From the NCBI GenBank assembly GCA_963995525.1, contig OZ023212.1, positions 10,828,229-10,892,228 of the forward strand: 64,000 nt of DNA. Direction: 5' to 3'. The translations under genes and the position numbers were made by a program. Shown piece by piece: positions 10,348 through 19,833 of this stretch. The notes beneath the pieces are model-generated. The model made no database searches, was not told the DNA's origin, and worked only from the letters and a program-made list of their open reading frames with translations. Position 1 is the stretch's first letter, and each line of letters opens with the position of its first letter. The DNA comes from Escarpia spicata. Its lineage: Eukaryota > Annelida > Polychaeta > Sabellida > Siboglinidae.

Positions 10348-10553
10348 TATTTCCCCCTCTCTGTAAAGATCACTGTTCCGAAATCGAACAATAAAGAGGC
10401 GCACACAAACTGTTCAAATTACCGATGTAGCCACTGATGTTTAAAGTCACATGCTGATCTAACAGCTGACTAATGTCACAACAAACGTTCAAACTATTTC
10501 GTCAGGTAGTCTTGAAGGTACCGCGGTGAACGTCTGTTTCGCCTGGGCCGTTG

Positions 10554-11607
10554 CTACTGCGGGTAACCGGGTTGTTGAGCAGGCAGCCCTCCGATATCAA
10601 GGTCATCAAGGTGGGCGTCCGACGAGAGCCGTTGATTTCCTGGTTGTCGCGATCGAACACAACGCCGTGAGTCTTCGAGCAAGAAAGTATTGTGACCAGC
10701 TTTAGCGGCGATACGCTTCGGGTTCGACAATGACGATGCCAGCTTGTATTTCCGGATAGGTCGTTTCGTCCTGATCCAGTCTCCAGGTTTCATCGTCGTA
10801 TTTCGCGAACGACGTCATTTGTTGATGCACGCTTTGATTCGTTCCTGCTTCTTTGCTATCGATTCAGCTAACACTAAACTGTTCGGCGGAGATGCCTGAG
10901 GTGGTTTCAGGTTTTCCAGAAGAAACCGTGGTTTACGACCTAGCATCAACTCTCCTGGAGTACGCTGTGTCAACGCGCGTGGTGTCGATCGGTAAGTTTG
11001 CAGGACTGTTCGTACTGCATCTGCTGCGAGACTCTCTTTGATGACACGATTTAGTCTCTCCACACCTCCGTTGCACTGTGGGTTGTACAGCGCACTGCAA
11101 CGATGCTCGATACCGAGTTTCAGCAGAAATGTTTCAAACTCGTATGTACTGTGGTCCGTTGTCGCTTTGGAGAACTTCCGGGATTCCCTAACGAGCGAAC
11201 AGGTCCTTCAGGATCTGGATGATGGCTGAAGACGTCACCGTACTGGTTGCGGCTATTTCTGGCCATTTAGAACGTTGTTCCTGTATGACAACCAGAAATT
11301 GTTGGCTGTGAGGTGCGGCCTGCACCTTGCCGAATATATTGACTTCTATCCGCTGCCATGGTTTCTCCGGCCATGGTGTGGGCTGAATAGGTGACTGTGT
11401 AGGTTTGGTTGATTTCTTACACACCGCGCATGATTCACAATCTCTGATTAGATCTTCGATGTGTCGATCGATGGCGGGCCACCATACCGATTCGCGACAG
11501 CGTTGCTTAGTTCGCACGATCCCGGGATGACCTTCGTAGGCCATTTTCAGCTCTTTGTCCTGAAGTATGGTAAGGATTACAGTACGTGTGCCACGTGACA
11601 CACACAC
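10554..11607 (-). pseudogene. Integrase of gypsy element B
   Basis: 11188-11607 encodes the HHCC finger (AYEGHPGIVRTKQRCRESVW, then WWPAI and CESCAVC) and the start of the core. At the first catalytic position the sequence reads WQRIEVNIFGKV, with Asn where Asp is expected. 10815-11063 carries the MERLNRVIKESL block that ends the core. 10554-10793 carries GDWIRTKRPIRKYK, the start of the C-terminal module. Frameshifts and stops separate the three pieces. Confidence 0.85.
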
Positions 11608-12340
11608 ACATCGTTGAACACGGATAGCTCGTCTTTGGGTGGGAAGTAGGCTTCCATGTTAGGGGGTGGGCGCCTGGGCCAACCGTTCTGTACAAAGTGA
11701 TGGACCTGTGTCAAAATGCCATCCTCGGAAGTAGCGTTTTTCAACTCGGCTGCAGTAACGAGGTTATCTACCTCAATTTCCATGACACAGTCGTCTGTCG
11801 TCGATTCACACTGTTCTTCTTTCACCAGCCTGCTGAGCATATCTGTTATCTGGTTCTTGGAAACAGCAGTGTACTGAATCTCAAAGTCATACTGGTGTAG
11901 GCGATCAGACCATCGGTAGATTAGAAATGGCCTGTGGCCCGAACCGGATGTCGCTAACAGAGTTGTGAATGTCAAGTGGTCCGTCTTCAACGTGACTTTT
12001 CTACCGAAGAGAAACACGTACATGCCAGTGTTCGCACGCGAAGATACATACCAGTGCATCACGTTCTGTGGAGTACTTCCGTGCTGTTGCTGAAAGCGTT
12101 TTGGATATATACACGACAGGCCTCTCTTTGCCATTTCACACTTGCCATAATATCGCACCAAATGCGATTCCTGAAGCATCCGTCATCACGATCGTTGGAG
12201 CACCTGGATCGAAATATACGAGAATTGGAGCAGATGCAATTGTCTGCTTCAAGTCGCGAAAGGCTTGACCTTGGTCGGCTGTCCATTCCCACTGAGCGTC
12301 TTTGCGCAGTAGTCGTCTAAGTGGCTAAGCAGTTTCCGAG
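11577..12340 (-). pseudogene. RNase H region of gypsy element B
   Basis: Fragments of the RNase H/connection region: VTLKTDHLTFTTLLATSGSG, then YRWSDRLHQYDFEIQYTAVS and KNQITDMLSRL. The upstream half is scrambled by stops and frameshifts. No complete catalytic set could be read. Confidence 0.75.
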
Positions 12341-12349
12341 TAGTGTGGA

Positions 12350-13229
12350 ACAAATTTCAGGTACAAATTCGTCGTGCCCAGAAACGAAGCAACTTCCTTT
12401 GCATTGGTCGGTTCTGGTAGATCCTCAATTGCTTTCACGGTGGAATGTAGTGGTATGACAACCTTGGTATCCCATGAATGAAGTCGATTTTCGTCCTGGC
12501 AAACTGACACTTCTCACAATTAAGTGTGATGTTATACTCAGCCAGCCTGTTAAACACTAGCTGCAGTCGTATGTCGAGCTGTTCCTGTGTGTGTCCATGG
12601 ATGGCAATGTCGTCCAGGAGGTTGATGCAGCCATCTATCCCCTTCAGTACAGAAGACACAATTTTCTGGAAGACACTAGGTGCTGAACTTAGTCCATACG
12701 ACATCTTACAGTACTGGAAAAATCCCTCACGTGTGATGAATGCTATCAAGTACTTTCTATCTTTAGCCATTGGGACCTGCAGATAGCTTCGACTCATGTC
12801 CAGCTTGGTGAAGACTGTTGAGAGGTGAAACTCGGCAGACAGTTCCTCCATTGTTGGCAGGGGATACTTGTCCGGAATGATGGCTTTGTTTACAGCTTTC
12901 ACGTCAACACACAGTCTTATTTCCGACGTGCGACAACAAGATTTGAAATCCAGGGTGATGAGTTAATTGGTTCGATCATGCCATCGTCTTGTAGACGTTT
13001 AAGTTGATGCGACACTTTGTGACACACTGGCAGTGGAAGACGACGTAAACCTTGTGACACAGGTTTAATTTCTGTGTTGACTCGGGGGCGGTGTACAGAC
13101 TTTGCAATTGTCCCAAACCCGTTGAACGCTGTGGGAAAGGCATCAACAATGTCAACTGACTGAATGGCAGTGCCATTCCTTGTGACTGTGAACCCGAGAC
13201 GGTTGGACAAATCTATCAACAATGTCAAC
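12350..13229 (-). pseudogene. Reverse transcriptase of gypsy element B
   Basis: 12917-13229 encodes the RT entry region (a GFGTIAKSVHRPRVNTEIKP block, then HQLKRLQDDGMIEPINSSPW). 12435-12902 carries FTKLDMSRSYLQVPM (motif A), YGLSSAPSVFQKI (motif B) and LLDDIAIHG at the catalytic position, where gypsy elements usually have YLDDI or YIDDI. 12325-12510 carries the LPEPTNAKEVASFLG tether block. A frameshift at about 12905 separates the first two parts. Confidence 0.88.
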
Positions 13230-13699
13230 GGACTGAATTGGCTAATGTGAAAGTGTCCGTTTAGCAATCGTTCCCTAATTCGCGGATTGCTGGTTTTCTG
13301 TATTAACTGATCACGAATTAGTTCTTCTGTGAGATCCAAAAAAGTTCACTCCCAGTTCACGCAATGCCGATATATACGCTTGCACGTTTTCGCCCGGACG
13401 TTGTGCGCGTTGGCGAAACACATCGCTCCATCATGACACTCCTCTTCGGGCCGAAATGCTTCCGTTGCGGAATTGTTGTACGTGTCCATGTTTGCCAATG
13501 AGGCAAACACTTGGTGCTCCTTTGTTCCTAGGCAGTGGATTTGCATGGCTCGACGCCAGGCCTCAGCTACATTTGCGCCGTCAAGGCCGCTGGCCACAAG
13601 ATATGTCTGGAAATTCACGTACCATCGATTCCATGGCACTGTGGGCTCGCCTGGTGAAGCGAGAAACGCTTGTGGGGGCGGTAAGCTTGTCTCTGCCAT
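13230..13699 (-). pseudogene. gag remnant of gypsy element B
   Basis: Starts with the ATG embedded in the primer-site region (complement of 13697-13699). The N-terminus reads MAETSLPPPQAFLASPGEP, followed by WNRWYVNFQTYLVASGL. After a frameshift near 13400, gag-like sequence continues in another frame (RPGENVQAYI, then LIRDQLIQKTSNPRIRERLL). It runs into RT-entry sequence without any protease, so an internal deletion is inferred. Confidence 0.8.
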
Positions 13700-13710
13700 C
13701 CTCGTCGCCA
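13700..13710 (-). promoter_or_regulatory. Primer-binding site of gypsy element B, tRNA-Ser type
   Basis: TGGCGACGAGG on the - strand, five bases after the LTR (spacer TAATT). Complementarity to tRNA-Ser(GCT) extends about four bases further (TGGCGACGAGGATGG). Same primer class and spacing as element A. Confidence 0.75.
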
Positions 13711-13715
13711 AATTA

Positions 13716-13871
13716 TGTTATGTCGATTACATGGAAATATTACAAACAACACCAGACTATCATAACGTTGAATACACCATCATGGCGGAGCCACGTTTCA
13801 CCCCAGAACGAGGCTGACGTCAGCTGATCAAGTATATTAAAAGCACACTGTTAAAGTAACATAACACAACA
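13716..13871 (-). repeat. 5' LTR of gypsy element B
   Basis: 156 bp, partner of 10182-10347. On the - strand it starts TGTTGTGTTA and ends ...CATAACA. Confidence 0.85.
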
Positions 13872-14325
13872 TCTGTCATTCCATCTTTTTTATGATGATG
13901 GTTTATTATAGAAACTATGATAAAATACGTATTTGAAAGTTGAAAAATAACAGTATCAGTTCACAAGAATAATTATAACAAGCAATAGGGCCTACTGTTC
14001 TCATAAATACACGCATTACTATTGCAACAATGTTGGTCTTCCTCTTCTTCTTCTTCTTCTTCTTCTACCTTCTATACATTTTGCTGACGGGTGATTTTTC
14101 ATTCTGTACATTGTAACTATTGTTTATAACACAACTATAGAACCATGATAATGTACTGGTATGTTGCATGGAGTCTGTGAATAAAGCAATTATTATTATT
14201 ATTACCGCCAACTTTTGTTTTCCATGCTCTCTAAGCCCATACTTATTATTACACAAAGCATACGTGGAAAACTTATGTCCCTATAGGGAAAACAGATTAT
14301 TAATCAAGATAGAAAATACACACAA
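13872..14325. other. Intergenic DNA with triplet microsatellites
   Basis: Contains a (TTC)n run at 14044-14066 and a short (ATT)n at about 14189-14204. No gene recognised. Confidence 0.5.
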
Positions 14326-14732
14326 GCCGCGTTCACAGTTCGATCCGCGCGGCATCACGACGTCGCGATCTGTCGCGGTCCGCCGCCGGAAGTTGAACAG
14401 TTCAATTTTATGTACCGCAACGTTCGCCGCATTCAAAATGGATGCTACTGATTTCGAATGTGTTTTTCAACGAAAATGCCGTCATCCCTGCAATTAGGAA
14501 CACTTTGGTTTTGCTAAAAGTTCAACTTGCCATGTTTGACTGTGAACTGAGGAGCTCAAACGTACTAACCATACCGTTAAAAAGAAGAATCATTATCAAA
14601 TGTAAAACTAACAACGGATGCCATCTTTGGAGACGCGCTAACGCGGCGTCAAAACGACGTAACTTTGAACGGCAAAATCGATTGCCGGGGCAAAAAGCGA
14701 CGTCGCGGTGCGGCACGAACTTTGAACGCGGC
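14326..14732. mobile_element. Candidate Harbinger-like DNA transposon remnant
   Basis: The ends are 17-bp inverted copies: GCCGCGTTCACAGTTCG at 14326 and the complement of GCCGCGTTCAAAGTTCG at 14716-14732 (16 of 17 match). A CpG-rich segment containing GACGTCGCG follows each end. The GGCCGCGTTCA-type terminus resembles PIF/Harbinger ends. The interior (about 370 bp) has no transposase. A 3-bp target duplication could not be defined. Family assignment is tentative. Confidence 0.5.
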
Positions 14733-15120
14733 CCTGGCATTTTTTAAATAATTTATCAGCCACTATTTCACGTAACACTTTGTTTCCCGATTTCCGTTTA
14801 AAATGTGCGGCGAAAGCGAGAAGTAATGACGTCACGGACACCGACCATTGGTTACGCGTTTACGGATGAGACACGGGGGAGGAAGATCGTGGAAAGGGAC
14901 GAAATATGTCTACATCTAATAATAATAATAATAATAATTAGAGCATTTATAAAGCGCCGTGACTCCAGGTTACCCTGTTCAAAGGAACTGAGAAAAAAAC
15001 GAAAAAAAAACATAGCACTGAAAAATTAAAGATCATAAAAACATGGCACCAAATAGGCAATCAAATTATTGTTAAGAAGCTTATAAAAACATTAAAAACA
15101 GCACTATAAATTTAAGATGA
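14733..15120. other. AT-rich spacer with an (AAT)n microsatellite
   Basis: (AAT)n at about 14917-14938 and A-rich sequence to 15120. No gene recognised. Confidence 0.5.
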
Positions 15121-15540
15121 TAAAAACAAACTTTCTGCTGGGCTGGTAGAACTGGAGCAGATCGGTGCAAGCAAATGAAGGGCTTTAAACGACATCGGTA
15201 CGACCTTGTACTCAATTCGGTACGGACGGGAAGCCAATGGAAAGTCTCAATAGGATTGGTGTTATGTGATCATAGCGACTGGCTTTGATCATAACGTGAG
15301 CAGCTTCTAGATGGACTCCCTGCAGCTTGTCCAGTAGCTGATCAGGTACATCGTAAGGGAGACCATTTCCATAGTCCAGTCGCGATATGACGACGGAGTG
15401 AACCAGGAGTTCAGTGGCATGTTGTGTCAACCAATCACTGATGGAACGAATTCGACGTAGTAAGCTACCTGGCACAATTTCGACACTAGCGACTTCACGC
15501 TGATCGAGCTCACTGTCAAACATCACTGCAAGGTTGCTAG
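15121..15540 (-). pseudogene. LINE fragment, RT C-terminal region (L2/CR1-like)
   Basis: The - strand frame 15212-15526 contains LLVHSVVISRLDYGNGLPYD, then a VPDQLLDKLQGVHLEAA block and RYDHITPIL. This is the diagnostic LTSRLDYCNSLLYGLP...LQRVQNAAARLV...HITP.L series that follows the RT domain in L2/CR1-like LINEs. Weak similarity continues in other frames to about 15121. It is truncated at both ends and not in frame throughout. Confidence 0.75.
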
Positions 15541-15885
15541 CGACGGTAGTAGGCTGGACATCCGTGAGGAATTAAGATTCACCATCGACCGCCCTACTCC
15601 TGGGACCAAGTGGCTACACTTTCAGCAGTGTACGTCCTCGACGATGCACGACACGATAATGACTCCATCGTTCAAAACGAATGCCAATATTAAGTATGGG
15701 AGCAGTGTTAAAAATACTAAGAAATACGTGTATGAACTATTATACTTTTGCTTAGGTTATTAGTTTTCTCCCGATCTCCCCTGGGTCGGGCTCAGACAAC
15801 GTTAGTCTCGATTACCCAGGCGCCGTGGTTTTTTTTTCACTACTGCCTGGAACATTAAGGCTCTGCCAATGTTATGGCTTTACCC
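15541..15885. other. Intergenic DNA
   Basis: No gene recognised. CTCGATTACCCAGGCGCCGTG at 15807-15827 is the inverted partner (20 of 21) of 19310-19330. Confidence 0.45.
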
Positions 15886-16648
15886 CAGATTCGGGTACTT
15901 ACTTACTTATGCCCATCGTCCTTCCAGGTGCATAGGCCATCGACAACAGCTGTCCAGAGTCCTCTGTCCTGGGCTCTTGTTTCAAGCTTCCACCAAGTGT
16001 CTCCTGTCTTCTTGGTGTCCGCCTGGAGGTCCCTTCGCCACATGTTCTTTGGACGGCCTCTTGTGGGTTCCACGCCAGAGCCTGTCTGGTGATATCTTAT
16101 GCTGGTTTCCGGAGCGTGTGACCAATCCATTCCCATCGTCTTCTTCGTATTTCATCTTCGGCAGGTAGTTGGCGTATCCTCCTCCACAAGTCAATGTTGC
16201 TGATCGTTTCTGCGTGGTAAATCTGAAGGATTCTTCTTAGACAGTTGTTGATAAAAGTCTGTACTTTCTTGATGGTGGTGTTAGTTGTCCTCCATGTATC
16301 TGCTCCATATACAGTAGGACTGACTTCACGTTGGAGTTAAACAGTCGAATCATCATGTGTAATGACAACACTTTGGAACTCCAGATGTTCTTGAGCTGTA
16401 TAAATGCTCCTCTCGCCTTGCCAATCCTTGCTCTAACATCCGCGTCCGTACCACCCTGCTTGTCAATGACGCTACCCAGGTATGTGAAGTCATCTACCTC
16501 TTCAAGTGCACTCCCTTTCAGTGTGACTGGCTTGTGCAGGCTGTATTAATATTGTTGTATGTTGACGCCCACTTGTGAGGAGATGGCTGCAAGTTCGGTG
16601 GTCATCTCCTGCATCTGCTGGTGGCTGTGGAACAACAGCGCCATGTCT

Positions 16649-17150
16649 TCAACAAAGTCCAAGTCCTTCAAAACGGTTCGTTAGCTGTCCTCCATGGATT
16701 ACTCTGCAGCCTGTTCCTCCATAACTGTTCTTAATCAGGTTGACCAGTTTGGTTGGTATGCCAAAATGTCGTGGTAGTTTCCAGAAGGTCTCCTTGTCTA
16801 CACTGTCTAATGCCGTTTCATAGTCAACGAAGCTGACGTAGAGCGAGGAGTTCCACTCCAAGGATTGCTCTACTATGATGCGCAGTGTCGCGATCTGATC
16901 CACGTAAGATTTGTTCAGGCGGAATCCAGCTTGCTGATCTCTCAGCAGTGGGTCGACTGTACCTTTCATTTTTCCCAAGCTGATCCTGTTGAACACTTTC
17001 CCTGGCACTGATAGAAGTGTGATTTCTTTCTGGAACAGCTACTGAGGTATCCTTTCTTGGGGAGTTTTATGCGGTATCCCTCTCTCCAGTCTGATGGCAC
17101 ATCTTCCTTTTCCCAGCCCTTTACAAAGCGAGGGTACAGTAGTTCCATAG
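16649..17150 (-). pseudogene. RT N-terminal half of the RTE-type LINE
   Basis: Contains the block QQAGFRLNKSYVDQIATLRI and FVDYETALDSVDKE (motif A, normally FVDFEKAFDS). After GGQLTNRFEG the expected TGVRQGC-type motif B is absent. The sequence jumps to LDFVEDMALLFHSHQQMQEM, where FVEDM stands in place of the catalytic FADD. A deletion of a few hundred bases and an active-site change make the copy inactive. Confidence 0.85.
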
Positions 17151-17305
17151 ATGTATATATATATATATATCTGTCTTGAATGTTTCTGTTGGAATCTCGT
17201 CCGGTCCTGCTGCTTTGCTATTCTTCAGCTGCTTTATGGCCCTCCTGATTTCTTCCTTTGTATGCTTGTCAGACTTGATGGGTAGGTCCGTTTATGCTGG
17301 CTGTA

Positions 17306-17336
17306 TGTCGGGGGGGGGGGGGGGGTCCGGGGGGGC
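17306..17336. repeat. Poly-G tract in the LINE linker
   Basis: TCG followed by an uninterrupted run of about 16 G, then TCC and seven more G. It sits in what was coding sequence of the LINE linker and is likely a replication-slippage expansion. Confidence 0.8.
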
Positions 17337-17723
17337 AGGTCTGTTCAGAAGTTCTTCCAAACGTTCAGCCCATCTGTTGAGCTGTTGCTCAGTTCCCGGG
17401 ATAATCTTTCCTTCCTTGTCTTTCTGGCTTGCAGTACTTGCCTGGTAGCTTCCTGGTGGTGTCGTCCAGCTGTATCATATGCGTCTTCTGCCAGGCTGTC
17501 AATGTAGTTGCGCTTGTCTGTTTTTACACTCTTCTTTACTTCTCCGTTGGCTTCTGTCTGCTCTTCCTCTGCCTTTGTCTTTGCTGCTCTTGTTCGACTG
17601 TTGTTTACTGCTGATTTCTTCTCGTTCTCGCAAAGTTTCTACCGTGATTCAATCTTTCTGTTGCTGTTTCTTCAGGCCAACTACTTCTTGGCAAGTTGAT
17701 GTCAGTGTCTTTTTAGTGTTTTG

Positions 17724-18620
17724 TCACTGGTTGTTCAGGTCGGATTCTTCATCATGCAGCTCTAGTAGCACTTGGAATTTGTTAGCAAGGTCCAGCTTGT
17801 ATTCCTCTCTTGTCTGCGGATCTTTCAGGAGGCCGACACTGTACTTTCGTCTCTTTGTTGCTGTCTCCATCCAATTTTTCGTCAGCTTGGGTTTCAGTCT
17901 AGTAACCAGCAGGTGATGGTCAGATGCCACGTCAGCTCCCCTCTTCACTCTTACATCTTGAAGTGACCTCCTGAATATCTTGCCTATGCAGATGTAATCT
18001 ATCTGTTTTTTTGTCACGTGATCGGGTGACACCCATGTAGTCTTGTGTATCCTTTTGTGTGTGAAAATGCTGCCCCCGATGACAATCTTGTTCAGTGCAC
18101 ATGTGTCCGCAAATCTCTCTCCATTCTCGTTCATCTCTCCAACACCATGGGTTTCCATCACTTCTTCATATCCGTTGTTGTCCATTCCAATCTTCGCATT
18201 GAAATCTCCCACAAGGATGGTCACATCATTCTCTCGCCACTTGTCTAGGATGCTTTGTAGTCTGCTGTAGAACTGGTCTTTGGTTTCTTCATCACTGCCG
18301 TTCGTTGGTGCGTAGCACTGGATGACATTCATTTTGATTTTCTTTTTCTTTGTTCTGAAAGATGCTGTGATGATTCTCGGTCCATGCGCTTCCCATCCTA
18401 TCAACGCCCTCTGTGCCGCTCTTGATAGCATGAGTGCTACATCTTCAGTGTGGGGGCATCGTCTTCTTCATGCCCCGAGAAGAGTGTATCCATCTCGTCT
18501 CATTGTTTCCCAGCAGTGCAAGGTTGTAATTGTTGCTTCTACTTGCACTGTCTTTCCTGTCTGGTACATGGTCCTCACGTTCCATGTTCCCATATCAATG
18601 TGCTTGGTCGAAAGAAGGGT
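17724..18620 (-). pseudogene. APE-type endonuclease of the RTE-type LINE
   Basis: The open frame 17724-18431 covers most of the endonuclease, including GDFNAKIGMDN, the QIDYICIGKIFRRSLQDVRV block and ASDHHLLVT (the SDH catalytic block). The N-terminal WNVRTM block lies upstream in 18468-18671, separated by a frame break. The copy is degraded only mildly in this region. Confidence 0.85.
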
Positions 18621-18835
18621 GCTTGGCCGTGTGGCTTCCGTGGTTTCATGGCTTTCACCACATGGCGTCATAGGTCCTCGAGGTGAAGACCCTTCCTCTT
18701 CCAGGCATGTGTTCTCTGTAAATTATGTTGTCGACGATTCTGTAGCAAGTAGTTTTTTTTACGAGATGGAGGTGCCAGCCCCACGCTTAACCCCCTCCTT
18801 TCTCACCCGGGCTTGGGAACAGCCATAGCGGAGTT

Positions 18836-19792
18836 AAAGCCCCCTACCGGTAACATTGGCAGACCCATAGAGTTACATAATTAATCATTCCATATAAACT
18901 AGAGTGATAAGCTGGCTCACTGCAGTGACGCTGCTGTGGACCGCTGGCTGCCATCCAACTGTACGGCAGGAACTGTTGCATCCACTGGCATGACATACAG
19001 CATAGAATTGTTTGACAATGTATATATAACATGTTATAAATGTGTGGCATGGGAAATGTTAACTTGGATATGTGTAACTGTGCTCCCTGGATAATATATA
19101 TCATGACTAATTAATGGGGTAGGCCAGCAGCCACCAGATTTGGGTTGGTTAAGGGTAATGATCTGGAGATTTGTCATCGTGCTTCCTTGACAAAGTGACT
19201 GATGATGAATTAATGGGGTAGGCTGTTCAACTAGCGTGTTCTATTTATATCTATCTGCAGACCTTTAATATTCAAGGCCGTTGTGAGGGGCGAAAAGGTG
19301 CTGCCATCTCACGGCTCCTGGGTAATCGAGGCTTAGCGAGACTACGGCAGCGTCGGAAATCACGCACCTGGTTGCGACCTTTGACCAGCCTTTGACCCCA
19401 TAGGCCACGCGTCAGTCATATTAAACAAAATCTATGTAAAATCAACATAACAAACAACACCATATTCACATGTAAGCTAGTTTTCGCAGAGACCGTAATG
19501 TGTAATAATATGACCACATTAAAAAAAAGTGTAACTAATTACAAATATTGCAACAATATTGACCAATGAGCAGGCGACTCACTGTATTTTTCGACGTGTG
19601 GTGACGTTTCCGCCGGTGTTTCCCGGTTTTGTTCCACGTTGGTTAATATTTTTGGGTTTTCAGACAATTCCTGGCCCCTGCATATTAACTAAGCCGTACG
19701 TGTGTACTGTCCAATGTTGATAGACTTCTACGGAATATACACTTTTACGGGAAGCCACATTTTAGTCACTAGGACGCGTTTTCTGTCCAGAC
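18836..19792. other. Intergenic DNA upstream of the FAM199X homologue
   Basis: No gene recognised. A 16-bp direct repeat AATTAATGGGGTAGGC occurs at 19109-19124 and 19208-19223. CACGGCTCCTGGGTAATCGAG at 19310-19330 is the inverted partner of 15807-15827. The last 200 bp before 19793 have more CpG and could include the FAM199X promoter, but no core promoter motif could be asserted. Confidence 0.4.
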
Positions 19793-19833
19793 ATGATCGC
19801 CGCCGACACCGGCACGTCAGTTCTGTCGACAAG
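19793..19833 (+). CDS. FAM199X: FAM199X homologue, candidate exon 1
   Basis: ATG at 19793 opens a short frame (MIAADTGTSVLST) ending in phase 2 at a GTATGC donor (19834). That phase fits exon 2, which starts with one base completing the codon. Local CpG content is raised. The vertebrate first exon is much longer, so this could be wrong or incomplete. Confidence 0.4.

Larger units (their letters stand above)
10182..13871 (-). mobile_element. Ty3/gypsy LTR retrotransposon B, old and decayed
   Basis: A second gypsy element in the opposite orientation, bounded by diverged LTRs at 10182-10347 (3' LTR) and 13716-13871 (5' LTR). Reading from 13.7 to 10.5 kb on the - strand: primer site, gag start, truncated gag, RT, RNase H, integrase finger, integrase core, and a C-terminal basic module. 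Many frameshifts and stops separate the blocks, and protease and nucleocapsid are missing. No convincing target duplication is visible (left flank ...GCTAT, right flank TCTGT...). LTR divergence is clearly greater than in element A, so B is older. Confidence 0.9.
15886..18835 (-). mobile_element. RTE-type LINE (endonuclease plus RT), nearly full length but deleted
   Basis: A non-LTR element of about 2.95 kb on the - strand. The endonuclease begins HIDMGTWNVRTMYQTGKTVQ at about 18600. Then come VIQCYAPTNGSDEETKDQFY, ILVGDFNAKIGMDN and KRGADVASDHHLLVTRLKPK (17724-18431), the conserved APE-type endonuclease blocks. A frame-broken linker spans 17180-17720. The RT start is at 16649-17150 (VPSDWREGYRIKLPKKG, then FVDYETALDSVDKETFWKLP). 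The C-terminal zone 15903-16560 includes FTYLGSVID...GGTDADV and GRPKNMWRRDLQADTKKTG. The 3' end is an (AAGT)n-like run (ACTTACTTACTT at 15897-15908 on +). RT motif B and part of C are missing. Confidence 0.88.
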
